Part shown: positions 54,579 to 63,588 of the stretch, piece after piece | How positions within the stretch are numbered: position 1 is the first letter of the stretch | Layout of the letters: each line of letters begins with the position of its first letter | Assembly: GCA_944389455.1 (NCBI GenBank) | Contig: CALXMK010000002.1 | Coordinates: 124,001-188,000 of the forward strand | From: an uncultured Verrucomicrobiota bacterium | GTDB taxonomy: Bacteria; Verrucomicrobiota; Verrucomicrobiia; Limisphaerales; UBA1412 | Direction: 5' to 3' | DNA length: 64,000 nucleotides | Translations under genes and position numbers: made by a program | The notes under the pieces: model-generated | What the model was told of the DNA's origin: nothing | Seen by the model: the letters and a program-made list of their open reading frames with translations, nothing else | The model's database searches: none

Positions 54579-57296
54579 TCAGTGCTTTTTGAAAAAGAGT
54601 GTATGTTCAATGCGACGAGTCTGGTTAAATTCTAATGGAGGCAGTTCTCTTGCTGTTGGAGAATCAAGTTCATTGAGGGTTGTTTTGCAAAGTTTTTGTA
54701 ACTCTGTCCAACGTGAATTTTCAAGTGCAGGTGCGTGTGCTATTTGTCTAAGACGACTGCGCCATTCGATAATAATACGATCGATATCTCCAATTCCCAG
54801 AGAAGGAGTTATGAATTTGGATTTCATTTCAGGATTATGCTGAAGAGTTGCTATTACTTCAGCGGCTCCAAAACCATATTCTGGAGGAACTCCGTATTCC
54901 AGATAACCGGGAGCAGTTTGGGAATTATAGAGTTTTTTACACACCCAAGCTAAACGTCCTGCCCATCGATTTTCATCTCCCGCAAAACGAAAACCGGCAT
55001 CTAGATTTGCTAAATCATAAATAAGTTCTTTTAAGGGATATTCTTCATCTTCAATTGCAGCTGCAATGGCTAAACCCGGTCCTCCAGAAAAAAAACTTGC
55101 TATTCTTCCTCTCATAGTTGGAACTCCTGATGGAGTGATTAATCCTAAACGACGCCAAAGCAGAACTGCGCCTGGAGAAGTTGTCAATTTTCGACAAATG
55201 GATTTGCATTCACATTGTTCACATTCAGGAGGGATCCCTTCTTTTATTGCTGGTTTAAAGAGCGGAATTCCATGTTGGTCGATGTAACAGGAGATGGGTA
55301 TATTGCTAATATCCAAAAATGCAATAATTTTATTGATGCGTTTCTCTATTTTAAGAATATTTATTTTTTGCTGTAAAAATGCGTCCTTAATTCGAGGAAT
55401 TACGCGGGATTTCCAAGTGCCTGGTTTCACCTGACGTCCACTCCAATTGATGAGTCTGCGTATATATTTAACCAAATAAATATTACCCCCATCATAAATT
55501 TCAGCAATGGTAAGTAGACGGCCATAAATGGAGTGTGTTTGTAAGTTGGGAGGAGAAGAAAAAGTTTCAGATAGAGGAACTTCAGATTCAACAGAAGGTG
55601 AATCTTGATTAGAATCGAGAATTTGTTCAGTTTTAGAAAGTGTAGTAGATTTTATATTAGGCTTATCATCTGGTATAGGAGTCTGATTTTGTTGAGTAAG
55701 AATAATATTACAGAGGTTTCCAATTCCTACTTTTTCTACAGCCAAGCGATGTGTAAGAGCTGGAATGAGGATAGGTTTACCTGTAGAATCCAGTTTTGGT
55801 TGAGGTTTTCCAGTTTTCATTTGCTGGGAGAAGGAAGTGACAAATATTTCTTTCAGAGGGATTTCTTGTGGAAATGGAGTTGGTTGCCACTCCCCACGGC
55901 TGTTTAAAATTTGGCGATATGGTTTTCGAATATGCCTAGCTCGTTCGGTATCTGTGTTGAGTCCGCAGGTCACATTGGGATAAGAGAGGGATTCCTCTAT
56001 ACCTAAAGGAACTAGATTTGAGGTAAAAAGCCTTTTTTGAACTGACAAAGCCTCATGAAAAGGATCTCTACCTGTTTCGACTGCGACTTGCATGACGCTC
56101 AGTAATGTACTCCAATCAATAGATTTAGAGCGGCTAAGACGGCATGGATATCCCTCGTTGAGCCGGATCCCTTTTTCAGAGGTGAGCACATACCCTGTTT
56201 TATCGATTCCACGACGTCCAGCTCTTCCAAACATTTGGAGAATTTCGTCTGGACTAATTGGATGTTCTATTCCATTTCGTTTATAAGAATCGGCAGCTAA
56301 TGCCACTGTGCGAAGTGAAAAGTTGATGCCAGCAGCTAATCCCATTGTTGCAACGACGACGCGAAGTTGACCCGCCTTAGTCAAGGGTTCAATTACTCCT
56401 GCTCGCGCAGCATAACTGAGTCCGCTATGGTGATATATGACGCGAGTTTTAAGCATCTGGGCTAAATTATTTCCAACACAACGTTTTTGTTCAGGGGTTA
56501 AATAAAGCGGATTAGGATTTGGAAGGTAACGAGCGATTTCTGCTGCCAATTTTTCAGCTTCAACTCGACGTGGGGCAAAGATCAATAGGGGGCCCAGTTC
56601 TTCTGCTAGAGCTTTTGCAACAAGCCGTGGCCAGAAACCACGGATGCTAGAAGGAATACCATGATGAATATTTTCAACAAGAACCTCCTCTAAAGGCACA
56701 GGACGTTGTGTCGTTTTTATAAGAACAGCCTCTCTGCCCAAACGTGTAAACCATTTTATGATATCGTGTGGATTAGAAACACTGCCACTTAAAAGAAGGA
56801 GTTGTGTGTGTATTGGTGCCATTGCCAGGGCCAGTTCATAGTTGAGTCCTCGATCAGAATCACGAATCATCTGATACTCATCAATAACAAGTAAAGATGG
56901 ACCTTCTCCTTTGATTAAACGTAATTTTTGTGTTTCTAGTGTAGCAACAATAATGGGGGCATCCAAGTTTTCAGAGAGGTCTCCTGTAGCAATACCTACA
57001 TTCCAACCGCGGGTTCGCCACTCTGCCAATTTATCATTTGCTAATGCGCGCGTAGGAACGGTATAAATAGCTTGGGCGTTATTTTTCCCTAATTTAGACC
57101 ACTGTTCAAAGATAAGAGTTTTCCCTGCACCTGTTGGAGCTTGAACAACAACATCTTTTCCCCCTTTGAGAGCAGTAATTGCTTGTTGTTGCCAGAGATC
57201 TGGAACAATAAATTGTTCCCAACCAGGAAATTCTAAATTCGCAAGTGATTTTGAAAGAGAGTTTGTGGCTGGAGAGTTATTATTTTCAAAATTCAT
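54579..57296 (-). CDS. Ski2-like DEAD/DEAH-box helicase with C-terminal cysteine cluster
   Basis: A 905-residue superfamily 2 helicase, cytoplasmic. Walker A APTGAGKT is at residues 53-60, motif Ia is VPTRALANDKL, the DEAD-box position reads DEYQ (139-142) instead of DEVH/DEAD, motif III is SGSVS, and motif VI is QMFGRAGRRG. The second RecA domain ends near residue 420, and a long C-terminal region follows that I cannot assign. Within it, at about residue 690, is the cluster C-x2-C-x-C-x3-C (CEQCECKSIC), which could bind zinc or an Fe-S cluster. The gene lies 15 bases after dciA on the same strand, so a role in DNA repair or replication is likely, but RNA helicase action is not excluded. Confidence 0.85.
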   Translation of the reverse strand: MNFENNNSPATNSLSKSLANLEFPGWEQFIVPDLWQQQAITALKGGKDVVVQAPTGAGKTLIFEQWSKLGKNNAQAIYTVPTRALANDKLAEWRTRGWNVGIATGDLSENLDAPIIVATLETQKLRLIKGEGPSLLVIDEYQMIRDSDRGLNYELALAMAPIHTQLLLLSGSVSNPHDIIKWFTRLGREAVLIKTTQRPVPLEEVLVENIHHGIPSSIRGFWPRLVAKALAEELGPLLIFAPRRVEAEKLAAEIARYLPNPNPLYLTPEQKRCVGNNLAQMLKTRVIYHHSGLSYAARAGVIEPLTKAGQLRVVVATMGLAAGINFSLRTVALAADSYKRNGIEHPISPDEILQMFGRAGRRGIDKTGYVLTSEKGIRLNEGYPCRLSRSKSIDWSTLLSVMQVAVETGRDPFHEALSVQKRLFTSNLVPLGIEESLSYPNVTCGLNTDTERARHIRKPYRQILNSRGEWQPTPFPQEIPLKEIFVTSFSQQMKTGKPQPKLDSTGKPILIPALTHRLAVEKVGIGNLCNIILTQQNQTPIPDDKPNIKSTTLSKTEQILDSNQDSPSVESEVPLSETFSSPPNLQTHSIYGRLLTIAEIYDGGNIYLVKYIRRLINWSGRQVKPGTWKSRVIPRIKDAFLQQKINILKIEKRINKIIAFLDISNIPISCYIDQHGIPLFKPAIKEGIPPECEQCECKSICRKLTTSPGAVLLWRRLGLITPSGVPTMRGRIASFFSGGPGLAIAAAIEDEEYPLKELIYDLANLDAGFRFAGDENRWAGRLAWVCKKLYNSQTAPGYLEYGVPPEYGFGAAEVIATLQHNPEMKSKFITPSLGIGDIDRIIIEWRSRLRQIAHAPALENSRWTELQKLCKTTLNELDSPTARELPPLEFNQTRRIEHTLFFKKH

Positions 57297-57311
57297 ATTT
57301 GAAGGGAAAAT

Positions 57312-57713
57312 CTAGCTAAGTCTGAAAGATATTTTCTGGATATTTTGTTTACCTAAAGCAGCTTGAAGTTGTGTCAGAATGGTTTTTCGATGAAAATGTA
57401 CAATTTCTGAGAGCCAAGCGTTATTATCAACGCAAACAAATAAGACACCTTTAACAATATTGACAGGTTTGGCATGAGCTTGAATTTCTGGAGCGATTGA
57501 GTGTTTCCAAATATAGAGAAGCTGCTCTTTTTCATGATGCTTATCGATTTTATAATGTTTAAAGAGCTTAGTAAGATAGTCTGCTGGAGTAGAGGAAGTG
57601 AGAATATTTAATTTTAGATCTTCTTCATCAAATCCACGCCACATGCGCAGAATTTCTCTCCGTGAATCATTTCTTCTTCTTTTTGTATAAGCGTATGTTC
57701 TGGTATGCTCCAT
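57312..57713 (-). CDS. dciA: DciA-type (DUF721) replicative helicase-loading protein
   Basis: DciA proteins load or operate DnaB in bacteria that lack DnaC/DnaI. The 133-residue protein has the DUF721 core: a helical segment (LLYIWKHSIAPEIQAHAKPVN) followed by VKGVLFVCVDNNAWLSEIVHFHRK, the typical strand-and-W motif. The N-terminus is basic and disordered-looking. I start it at the ATG at 57713; an in-frame ATG at 57755 would add 14 residues. It overlaps nothing and is followed by the helicase gene after 15 bases. The match is by pattern, since DUF721 is short. Confidence 0.75.
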   Translation of the reverse strand: MEHTRTYAYTKRRRNDSRREILRMWRGFDEEDLKLNILTSSTPADYLTKLFKHYKIDKHHEKEQLLYIWKHSIAPEIQAHAKPVNIVKGVLFVCVDNNAWLSEIVHFHRKTILTQLQAALGKQNIQKISFRLS

Positions 57714-57788
57714 TAAGTTATTTTTGCCTTTCTCTTCTATAGTGGAGAAAGGCAAAATAAAAGGTAATTCTGAATTTTAAGAGGAAAA

Positions 57789-58745
57789 CTACATTTCTAA
57801 GCTACTTGTTTTAAGAGCGTTATTCATTCTCTCAATCGATTCATCTACTTCTTCCGTATTTTTAAACCCGATAACTGCTGCATTGAGTTCCTTTATATTC
57901 ATAGCAAAGCGCATTGCCTTTTCTCGATCTGAAGCTTTTTTAAAATCACCGTTCCCAACAAGTTTCATTGCGATAGTTCCTTTCCCAGCATGATTTATTT
58001 TTTTGATCAGGTCAACTACGGTTGGAATAAAGTCTACAGAACTAGGAGCATTCCAAGCCGCTGTTTCACTATCGGTAATATGTCCCTGAGGATTGAGCCG
58101 GATAAGCATTGTTTCACACCATTTTTCAGCAAGTCCGGTTCGCAGAGCTGGAATACTGTGGGCTGAAATACCGTGAGTACGAATCATTTTCTTTTCTTTA
58201 GCTTTGCTAATACCATCCATAATAGGACGTGCTTTTTGATTCCATTCTGCATCAGTTTGACAATGAATGAGAAGAGAATCAATATAGTCAGTTCCTAGTT
58301 CTTTGAGATAACCTTCAATGCGAGAAAAAGCTTCGTCTGCATTTTTTATTCCCCAACCAGGAATTTTAGTTTGAATAAAAAGTTTTTCTCTGGGAATTCC
58401 TTTAAGTGCTTCTTTAAGCCAGGTATGAGTATGATAAGATTCTGCAGAATCAAAATAAGTTATTCCGTTTTCATAAGCATGCCGAATCATTCGATTAAAA
58501 TGTTCTTGGCCCATTTCTCGTTGAATTGCACCGCTATTAGTTCCACAGCCAAATCCTAAACGACTCAGCATAATACCTGTCTTGCCCAGTTCCACTTGAT
58601 CAGTAGCTGTGCGAATAGATTGAGAAATTTTTTCTGCAGTTTGTGCTGTAGAAACAGAATTAAAATTTAAAAGAGCGACTCCAGCAGTAATAGTTCCAGA
58701 TGTTTTTAAAAAAGATCTTCGATTGATGCAATTTTTGTTGTTCAT
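57789..58745 (-). CDS. Tat-exported aldo/keto reductase
   Basis: An NADPH-dependent oxidoreductase of the aldo/keto reductase superfamily, 318 residues. The N-terminal RRSFLK (residues 9-14) followed by a hydrophobic stretch is a twin-arginine signal, so it is exported folded, with its cofactor. The catalytic tetrad is present: Asp99, Tyr104, Lys127 and His161 (YFDSAESY, IQTKIPG, LLIHCQ). VELGKTGIMLSRLGFGCG starts the barrel. Substrate unknown. It is upstream of dciA on the minus strand with 33-75 bases between, and divergent from the tRNA genes. Confidence 0.88.
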   Translation of the reverse strand: MNNKNCINRRSFLKTSGTITAGVALLNFNSVSTAQTAEKISQSIRTATDQVELGKTGIMLSRLGFGCGTNSGAIQREMGQEHFNRMIRHAYENGITYFDSAESYHTHTWLKEALKGIPREKLFIQTKIPGWGIKNADEAFSRIEGYLKELGTDYIDSLLIHCQTDAEWNQKARPIMDGISKAKEKKMIRTHGISAHSIPALRTGLAEKWCETMLIRLNPQGHITDSETAAWNAPSSVDFIPTVVDLIKKINHAGKGTIAMKLVGNGDFKKASDREKAMRFAMNIKELNAAVIGFKNTEEVDESIERMNNALKTSSLEM

Positions 58746-58853
58746 AGGTTTTCAATCCCTTCTTGTAAGGATACTATGATGAAAGATTATTAGCAATAAA
58801 ATAGAGTTAAATCTGAGAAAAACAAAAAAAATTAAAAAAAGTACTTTTTACGC

Positions 58854-58881
58854 TTGCAAAGAAATGGAAGTCTGATAAAGT
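58854..58881 (+). promoter_or_regulatory. Putative promoter of tRNA-Glu and tRNA-Ala
   Basis: TTGCAA, 16-base spacer, TAAAGT, about 16 bases before the mature tRNA-Glu. It probably serves both tRNA genes. Confidence 0.5.
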
Positions 58882-58897
58882 TTTCTCCGTTGTGCGG

Positions 58898-58972
58898 GAC
58901 CCTATGGTCTAGCGGTTAGGACACCACCCTTTCACGGTGATAACCCGGGTTCGAGTCCCGGTAGGGTCGCCA
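58898..58972 (+). tRNA. tRNA-Glu (TTC)
   Basis: Acceptor stem GACCCTA/TAGGGTC is perfect. The anticodon stem CCACC/GGTGA has a mispair at its outer end, the anticodon loop CTTTCAC carries TTC, the T-arm CCGGG TTCGAGT CCCGG is canonical, the discriminator is G and CCA is encoded. Confidence 0.93.
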
Positions 58973-58998
58973 AATATCTCGTGCAATGATGATTGGTA

Positions 58999-59074
58999 GG
59001 GGTCGTAGCTCAGTTGGTAGAGCACCACAATGGCATTGTGGGGGTCAGGAGTTCGATCCTCCTCGGCTCCACCA
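58999..59074 (+). tRNA. tRNA-Ala (GGC)
   Basis: Acceptor stem GGGGTCG/CGGCTCC includes the G3-U70 wobble pair, the alanine identity determinant. The anticodon stem CCACA/TGTGG closes the loop ATGGCAT, with anticodon GGC. T-arm AGGAG TTCGATC CTCCT, discriminator A and encoded CCA. It lies 26 bases after tRNA-Glu. Confidence 0.95.
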
Positions 59075-59088
59075 AATTGTAGGATAAT

Positions 59089-59132
59089 CCGAATCTTTAG
59101 AGTGTTAGTTAGAGATTCGGTATTTTTGTTTT
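59089..59132 (+). terminator. Rho-independent terminator after the tRNA pair
   Basis: Perfect 8-base stem CCGAATCT/AGATTCGG with a 16-base loop, then TATTTTTGTTTT. It closes the tRNA-Glu/tRNA-Ala transcript. 59133-59404 holds nothing I recognise. Confidence 0.8.
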
Positions 59133-59404
59133 GCGGATTTGCAGTTACATATAGAAGTCTATATTTGACATTTTATTTTTCAATACAATAAAGAAGGATA
59201 AGTTTATAGCTATTTAGAGTCACATAGAGAGTAAAAAATCTGTATTTATTGATAAACTTAACAAAGTCGGAAATAAAATGTAATCTATATCTTAGGTGTA
59301 CGGTTTGTGAATTTTCTGTTCAATGCGAGAAAATTTCATATTGGGGCTTCGTTAGCACAGATGACTTGCCCTATAATTAGGATCTACCTAGTCAAATTTT
59401 TGAT

Positions 59405-60367
59405 ATGGATACAGATATACAACCAATCAATACAATTGTTACAGCCAGTGATACGAATTACCTATGGGGAGTTTTTTTATTAATTGCATCGATGCGTAAG
59501 AATGGAATGAACGAGCCTGTTATTGTTCTGGGGGAAGGATATTCCGAAGCTCAGAAGCAATCACTGAAGCAATTTAATTCCGTTGAAGTTTATGATGCGG
59601 GTAATTATCTGCGTAGTATGAATTGTGCCAAACCCGCAGCTATGCTTTTGGCTAAAACAGAGTTCGCATCTTGGATTGATTGTGATGGATTTTTTTCAGG
59701 AAATTGTTCAGATGCACTGTTAGATTTTCCCCCTGATCGCATCCATATTCGTATGAGCGGTGAAAAAGAGACTGAATTATCTTATGTTTGTGAATATGAG
59801 TCGGGATAGCTTCATAATGATATTCCGCGTGCCATATTAGATATATGGAAGCGTGATGTAGAGCATCATTTAGCAGAATCTCGTCTTCGGAATTCTTGTG
59901 GCTCAGGAGTGTTTATCATTCATCGAAAACATCGCGCTTTTCTTGAGTTGTTTAAGGATCAGATTGATCGTATTCTACCTCGTATCAAATCGGGAGTAAC
60001 TGATAGTGGATCTTTTGCATATCGTTATACAGATGAAGCTATCATGAATAGTCTTCTTTGTTTTTCTCCAGAGGCTCCACTCTGTGCAGAATATCGGATG
60101 GATCGCCATATAGATAGAGCTTATTTGCATTTTTCTTTCCATCCAAAACCATGGCAAGGATGGACCCCTGAAACATGGAAGTATTATGATGCGTATCTGG
60201 AAGTAGTTGATTATTGTTTAAAACAGGGACTGCAAATGCCCAATCCTCTTCCATGGACGCTACAGAGACGTTATCGTTTGTTATGCCATATTCTTTGCGT
60301 GCCTATTAGAGAAAAAGCTCGTCTCCAACGTCTTTTAAAGAAGATAAAACAAAAATTTAAAAAGTGA
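59405..60367 (+). pseudogene. Glycosyltransferase (GT8-like) gene interrupted by an in-frame TAG
   Basis: A single frame of 321 codons broken by TAG at 59807-59809. The first part (134 residues) starts at the ATG at 59405 and includes a GT-A-like N-terminus (NTIVTASDTNYLWGVFLLIA) and the DxD-type site WIDCDGFFSGN. After the TAG the same frame continues at once with LHNDIPRAILDIWKRD, CGSGVFIIHRKH and DEAIMNSLLCFSPEA to a TAA at 60367. So there is no frameshift, only one nonsense codon; a downstream in-frame GTG at 59909 could start a separate fragment. TAG serves as a normal stop elsewhere in the window (for example kbl), so recoding is unlikely. I read it as a recent pseudogene or a sequencing error. 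Confidence 0.7.
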
Positions 60368-61501
60368 TTATTAAGATATATTAAGTTCACACATTGCATT
60401 CCTATACACAATATGCTCAGATATGTCGTCCCTCCGATTGATTCAGTTAAGCAGCAGATATTTGTCGAATTTGAATCTCTTCATTATACCGAAACAATTT
60501 ACTGTAAGACATTAGAAGTATAAGATAAAACATTGGTGAATTTTTACGTTTCCATATTACGGAGTTTTCAAGATCGGTTTTGCTTTAACTAGCTGTAATT
60601 ATGGTGAGTATGCTTCAGAGAAATATTTTTGTTTGCCAATAAAGATGAGTAGATTATTATAATATTATTCAGAAATTGCAGATATTATTTATTCTGCAGC
60701 GGAGTTGATTATTATCATTGGAGGTTTGCAGGAATACTATTTTCGAAGATTGTATTATAACTAATGGAATTATTCGCATTGCAGCTTCAGGGTTATGCTG
60801 CAGTAGACAGAAAACCGTTTTTAAATTGCCAGATAACAGAAGAATCTCTTTATTCGCGAGCACTCTATATTACGAGAAATTTATTGAGTATTATAGGGGT
60901 GAGATACTTGATGTACTCTCTTTTTAGCGAAAAAGGTTACGGTTTTAAACGTTTTATTGTACATATTTGAAATGTCCAAACTCGACAGTGGATCGTAGAA
61001 TTTTAAATATTGCTGTGGTGTAAAATTAGTGCTTTGATTTCGGGAAGAGAAATATATTCATTTAACTTATACCCCTTTTAAGATTTCTGATTAGCAGATT
61101 TTATTTTTCAGTATTGAATTTTTCCCCAGAAAACCGGTGATTTATAAAATAAGTTAATTCCTTTTTAAAGTTGATCATTAATATCAATGCCTGAGTTCTT
61201 TAAGGATTTTTAATTTTGAAATAATTTTCTCTGAGAATTGTTAAATTAATTTTATTTTGTTATTTTAATGTTTCTGAAATTAACATATTAAATATTATCA
61301 AAAATTTTATCTTTGGCAATTAGGAGTTGTTCTTAGAGATGTTTTGGCTGTGAGATTTGAAATTTTCAGGAATGTATTAGATACTTTTTATTTCTTAATT
61401 TTGGATATTTTTAGAAAAATTTTGCTATAAGCGAATAATTTCGGTTTTCATTTGAATATGAATTGAAATGTTAGCGTCGAAATAAACAGTTTGTCATAGA
61501 T
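60368..61501 (+). other. Long apparently non-coding region with decayed coding-like fragments
   Basis: About 1.1 kb without an intact gene, unlike the dense remainder of the window. Fragments look protein-like but are broken: a 36-codon frame at 60413-60523 (MLRYVVPPIDSVKQQIF onward), a stretch at about 60550-60655 in another frame (TFPYYGVFKIGFALTSCNYG), and two overlapping frames at 60718-60970. They change frame and meet stops, as expected for a gene in decay, and their position after a broken glycosyltransferase suggests a former surface-glycan gene. I cannot name the ancestor. From about 60975 to 61501 I see only AT-rich sequence; the gspG promoter should lie there. Confidence 0.5.
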
Positions 61502-62068
61502 ATGAAGATGGACATGATTAAATACAGTACCAAGCTTGCTCGTAAGAGACAAGGTGGTTTTACATTGATTGAGGTGTTGCTGGTTATCGTGATTTTGATG
61601 ATGCTAGCTACGGTTTTAGTTGTATACGTTATTCCTCAGCAGAAATCGGCAGAGCAGAATACAACACGACTCTTTTTGAATCAGATCCAAAATGGCTTAG
61701 ATAATTATCGTCTTAATATTGGTCATTATCCTACGGAAGATGAGGGTGGTTTGAATGCATTAATGTTAAAGCCGAGCTTTGAAAATGAGCGCCTGGGAGA
61801 AAGATGGCAAGGCCCGTACTTAAAACCTGGAACTCGTTTTGAAGACAGTTGGGGAAATGCTTTAGTCTATGAACCTCAAGATGATAGTACATTAAGTTTG
61901 GAAGAAGATGAGAGTACAACACTCAATCTCCCTTATAAACTTTATTCATTGGGACCGGATGGGCAAGCTGATACAGATGATGATATTACTCTGCTCGATG
62001 AGAATGCTGCTGAAGAGCTTTTGAATAGTGAAAGCGGCGGGGGCTCAGGCAGCGGAACGGGTCTCTAA
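61502..62068 (+). CDS. gspG: Type II secretion major pseudopilin
   Basis: The main pseudopilus subunit of the type II secretion system, which pushes folded proteins across the outer membrane. The prepilin site is G19 | F20 in GGFTLIEVLLVI, with Glu at +5 (residue 24). The C-terminal part has GspG hallmarks: HYPTEDEGGLNALM, RWQGPYLKPGTRFEDSWGNAL and the calcium-binding end SLGPDGQADTDDDI. The 188-residue protein ends in an unusual Ser/Gly tail. It begins the operon gspG-H-I-J; gspC-F and gspK-L would lie beyond the window or elsewhere. Confidence 0.94.
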   Translation: MKMDMIKYSTKLARKRQGGFTLIEVLLVIVILMMLATVLVVYVIPQQKSAEQNTTRLFLNQIQNGLDNYRLNIGHYPTEDEGGLNALMLKPSFENERLGERWQGPYLKPGTRFEDSWGNALVYEPQDDSTLSLEEDESTTLNLPYKLYSLGPDGQADTDDDITLLDENAAEELLNSESGGGSGSGTGL

Positions 62069-62100
62069 TCGCATATTTGCTGATTAATAGGAGATAGAAT

Positions 62101-63048
62101 ATGAACCACCAGCGAGGTTTTACATTGATAGAACTAATGCTGGTGGTTGTTGTTTTGATGGCTTTTATGGTCTCGGCTGTTATCTATATGTCGCCAGCTT
62201 TTCGTGCTATCAAATTAGAAGAGGGGGCATCTCGTTTTGAAAGTATGCTCAAGTTCGCGAGTGCGGAGGCAATGCAGACGGGTAAAAGGGTTTTGATTCG
62301 TTTTACAGCGACAAATGATTTTTCCGGTAGAGTAATTTATATCCCTAGAGTTGCTATGGAAAAGAATCCTATAGGAGAACCTGGTGTTTTTACTGATATT
62401 GAGCGAGTTGCTTGGTTAGATGAGAGCGTCGTTGAATTAATTTCGATAGTATCTATTGTGCATGCGGAAGCGGAGGAAGAGGATGAGAAAATAGATGCAG
62501 AAGAAATGGAAGATAATGAAGGCGGCTTTTTAGGGGGAAATTTATTGGATAATAATAATATAGGGGCCACAACAAATATTGAAGATACAGTTAATAGTAG
62601 CAATGTATCTGATTTTAGTTTTACGAATACCTCTAATGGAGGATATTTTGCTATGTATGGACATGTAGAAGATGATTTTAATACGGAAGAAGAGGCATTT
62701 GAAGGAAGTGCAATGTTAGATGGAAACCAAGAGGAGACACCAAGTGTTCTTTTTTATCCGGATGGCTCATCTCAAACAATAGAAGTAAGATTGATTTCTA
62801 CAGATGAAGAAGATCTTCGACAAGTTATTATTTGCTTAAATGGCATTACAGGGTTAATTGAAAAACGTATATATCAGGTCGAAGAAGATACTGGAGAAAT
62901 TGATGAGGAGTCTGGTGAAGACTTAGATACTGACCAAATTGATGAAGAAGAGAAGACTGTTGAGTTTGAAGAAGAGAGTTTAGAGGATAATTTTCAGAGG
63001 AATCAGGAGACTGGAGAAACAAATTTTGGGATTAAGAATGTGTTATGA
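62101..63048 (+). CDS. GspH-like minor pseudopilin with long acidic insert and tail
   Basis: A prepilin-like protein: MNHQRGFTLIELMLV gives a G6 | F7 cleavage site with Glu at +5, followed by a hydrophobic helix and the GspH-like RFESMLKFASAEAMQTGKRVLIRF. At 315 residues it is much longer than usual GspH (about 170-200). The surplus is very acidic: one stretch near residues 120-145 and another at the C-terminus rich in Glu and Asp. Unlike most genes here it has a good Shine-Dalgarno sequence (AGGAG at 62089-62093, 7 bases before the ATG). Its stop overlaps the next start (ATGA). Confidence 0.85.
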   Translation: MNHQRGFTLIELMLVVVVLMAFMVSAVIYMSPAFRAIKLEEGASRFESMLKFASAEAMQTGKRVLIRFTATNDFSGRVIYIPRVAMEKNPIGEPGVFTDIERVAWLDESVVELISIVSIVHAEAEEEDEKIDAEEMEDNEGGFLGGNLLDNNNIGATTNIEDTVNSSNVSDFSFTNTSNGGYFAMYGHVEDDFNTEEEAFEGSAMLDGNQEETPSVLFYPDGSSQTIEVRLISTDEEDLRQVIICLNGITGLIEKRIYQVEEDTGEIDEESGEDLDTDQIDEEEKTVEFEEESLEDNFQRNQETGETNFGIKNVL

Positions 63049-63566
63049 AATATTGTTATTCTAAAAATCCTTGTTTCTGCAGAGGGAGAAAAGAAAATGG
63101 AGGGGTTTTATTAGAGGTATTAATGGCATTGGCTTTGATTGTGGGGGCTTCTGCTGTGGTAACTGGCGGCCTGCAGTCTGCAATCACTTCTGTCGATAGG
63201 ATGAGAAATGATGTACAAGGGGTAAATTTGGCCATTACTGTTTTAAGTCAAATCCAGATGGGAATTATTCCTATTGAGTCAGTTGAATCAGAAGATTTTG
63301 AGTCCCCGTTTGAAGGATGGTCGTACGATATTGTCGTTGAGGAGGTTGAAGATATGAATATGTCATTAAATATGAATGGCAGTGGAGAAAGTAACGGTGT
63401 TGAATTAGTTAAAGTGGAGGTTGCAATTCGTAAGCCTGATGGCGATGTTATCAAAAGAATGACTCAATTGTTACAGAATTCAGAGACAGACTCAGAATTG
63501 AATTCATATTCTACATCTTCTTCAATAAGTGCTGGGAGTGAAGGAGCCGTATTTTACGGAAATTAG
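63045..63566 (+). CDS. GspI-like minor pseudopilin
   Basis: The 173-residue protein has a prepilin-type N-terminus: a cysteine- and Lys/Arg-rich leader, then KENGGVLLEVLMALALIVGAS. If Glu24 is at +5, cleavage is between two glycines (G19 | G20), so the mature protein would start with Gly rather than the usual Phe or Met. The following SAITSVDRMRNDVQGVNLAITVLSQI and EGWSYDIVVEEV resemble the GspI pattern. The gene overlaps gspH by 4 bases. Assignment rests on position and N-terminus. Confidence 0.8.
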   Translation: MKYCYSKNPCFCRGRKENGGVLLEVLMALALIVGASAVVTGGLQSAITSVDRMRNDVQGVNLAITVLSQIQMGIIPIESVESEDFESPFEGWSYDIVVEEVEDMNMSLNMNGSGESNGVELVKVEVAIRKPDGDVIKRMTQLLQNSETDSELNSYSTSSSISAGSEGAVFYGN

Positions 63567-63588
63567 TGAATTTTATTTGCTGAAGATA

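Noticed and set aside
55066..55907. Several plus-strand open frames within the helicase gene
   Set aside because: They lie antisense to conserved helicase coding sequence and show no domain.
58898..59404. tRNA-Glu/tRNA-Ala pair as an integration site of a genomic island
   Set aside because: No integrase, no repeat of the tRNA 3' ends downstream, and the following genes (T2SS pseudopilins) look chromosomal. The decayed stretch alone is not evidence of an island.
59807..59809. Recoding of TAG as pyrrolysine or of a stop as selenocysteine in the glycosyltransferase
   Set aside because: TAG is a normal terminal stop for other genes here, selenocysteine uses TGA, and no recoding machinery or hairpin is visible. 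A nonsense mutation or error is simpler.
60413..60970. Assigning the decayed fragments to a heptosyltransferase-type enzyme
   Set aside because: A faint likeness of VEFES...ETIYC to the N-terminus of such enzymes is too weak without a frameshift-aware search.
43040..61437. Shared 12-base motif TATAAGCGAATA upstream of pfp (43040) and gspG (61426)
   Set aside because: In 64 kb of AT-rich DNA many 12-base matches occur by chance, and the distance to the two starts differs.
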